A stretch of DNA of 21,687 nucleotides from JAPEKQ01 sp964487295 (GTDB lineage: Bacteria; Joyebacterota; Joyebacteria; Joyebacterales; Joyebacteraceae). The translations under genes were made by a program, and so were the position numbers. Positions within the stretch are counted from its first letter, which is position 1. The number at the start of each line of letters is the position of its first letter. The notes beneath the pieces are model-generated. The model was not told the DNA's origin, made no database searches, and saw only the letters and a list, made by a program, of their open reading frames with translations. The stretch lies in contig CAZAQL010000041.1 in assembly GCA_964487295.1 (NCBI GenBank), forward strand, positions 1-21,687, written 5' to 3'. Positions 21,447 to 21,687 of this stretch are shown here, piece by piece.

Positions 21447-21687
21447 CTAGAACCAGCGCTTCCTTTTGAAGAACGCGAGCATCCCCGCGAGCATGACCAG
21501 CATCACGCCCCAGACCGCCGCATAGCCCCATCGCCACGACAGCTCAGGCATGTGCTGGAAGTTCATGCCGTAGACGCCCGCGACGAAGGTCAGAGGGATG
21601 AACATCGTCGCGATGACGGTCAGGACCTTCATGACCTCGTTCATGCGGTTGCTGACGCTGGAGAGATAGAGGTCCAGAAGCCCCGAG
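21447..21687 (-). CDS. corA: CorA-family Mg2+/Co2+ transporter, C-terminal fragment
   Basis: Only the last 79 residues or so are inside the window; the frame is open to the right edge. The fragment reads from the long stalk helix (LDLYLSSVSNRMNEVMKVLTVIATMFIPLTFVAGVYGMNF) through the first membrane helix and its YGMNF signature, the periplasmic loop (HMPELSW), the second membrane helix (WGVMLVMLAGMLAFF) and a basic C-terminus KRKRWF. This is the typical pentameric CorA channel end. It converges on the UPF0316 gene; the 57 bases between the stop codons contain no strong terminator. Confidence 0.95.
   Translation of the reverse strand, partial: SGLLDLYLSSVSNRMNEVMKVLTVIATMFIPLTFVAGVYGMNFQHMPELSWRWGYAAVWGVMLVMLAGMLAFFKRKRWF

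Overview
The window is GC-rich (roughly two thirds G+C by eye) and almost fully coding. It looks like a fragment of a metagenome-assembled or draft bacterial genome: it carries a 10-N scaffold gap inside a gene. Two secreted proteins end in FlgD/T9SS-like Ig-type C-terminal domains, and proteins have lipid-free signal peptides and Shine-Dalgarno starts. Together with very high GC this suggests a diderm lineage of the wider FCB group, of the kind represented by Eisenbacteria, Krumholzibacteriota or Latescibacterota-like candidate phyla. That taxonomic guess is inference from domain style; there is no rRNA or tRNA in the window to test it.

Left part (1-6915, all on the minus strand): three exported proteins, each with its own sigma70-like promoter. 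From right to left they are a large secreted GVYG-repeat surface/fibre-like protein, a secreted peptidyl-arginine deiminase (PPAD family) with a FlgD-like tail, and a subtilisin-family protease with a jelly-roll and at least four fibronectin III repeats that runs off the left edge. A protease next to an arginine deiminase recalls the gingipain/PPAD partnership of Porphyromonas.

Middle (7061-16131, all on the plus strand): a C45 acyltransferase/acylase-like gene, then a promoter with three copies of a 10-base repeat, then an amino-acid permease, a cytoplasmic metallophosphoesterase, a nucleotidyltransferase-fold protein, an M20 amidohydrolase, an alanine racemase, a GNAT acetyltransferase (broken here by the assembly gap) and an ornithine-racemase-type enzyme. 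From the phosphoesterase on, most junctions overlap by 4-20 bases, so this is a tightly coupled operon. Its common theme is racemisation and N-acylation/deacylation of amino acids, with a permease to import them.

Right part: a convergent inverted repeat at 16153-16192 closes that operon against a minus-strand secreted calcineurin-like phosphoesterase with a FlgD-like tail. Divergent from it run a PurM/HypE-like ATP-binding protein and a secreted class-C beta-lactamase-type serine hydrolase, followed by a UPF0316/DUF2179 membrane protein. The right edge cuts the C-terminus of a CorA magnesium/cobalt transporter on the minus strand.

No gene-free stretch exceeds 300 bases. No CRISPR array, IS transposase, tRNA or rRNA was seen.
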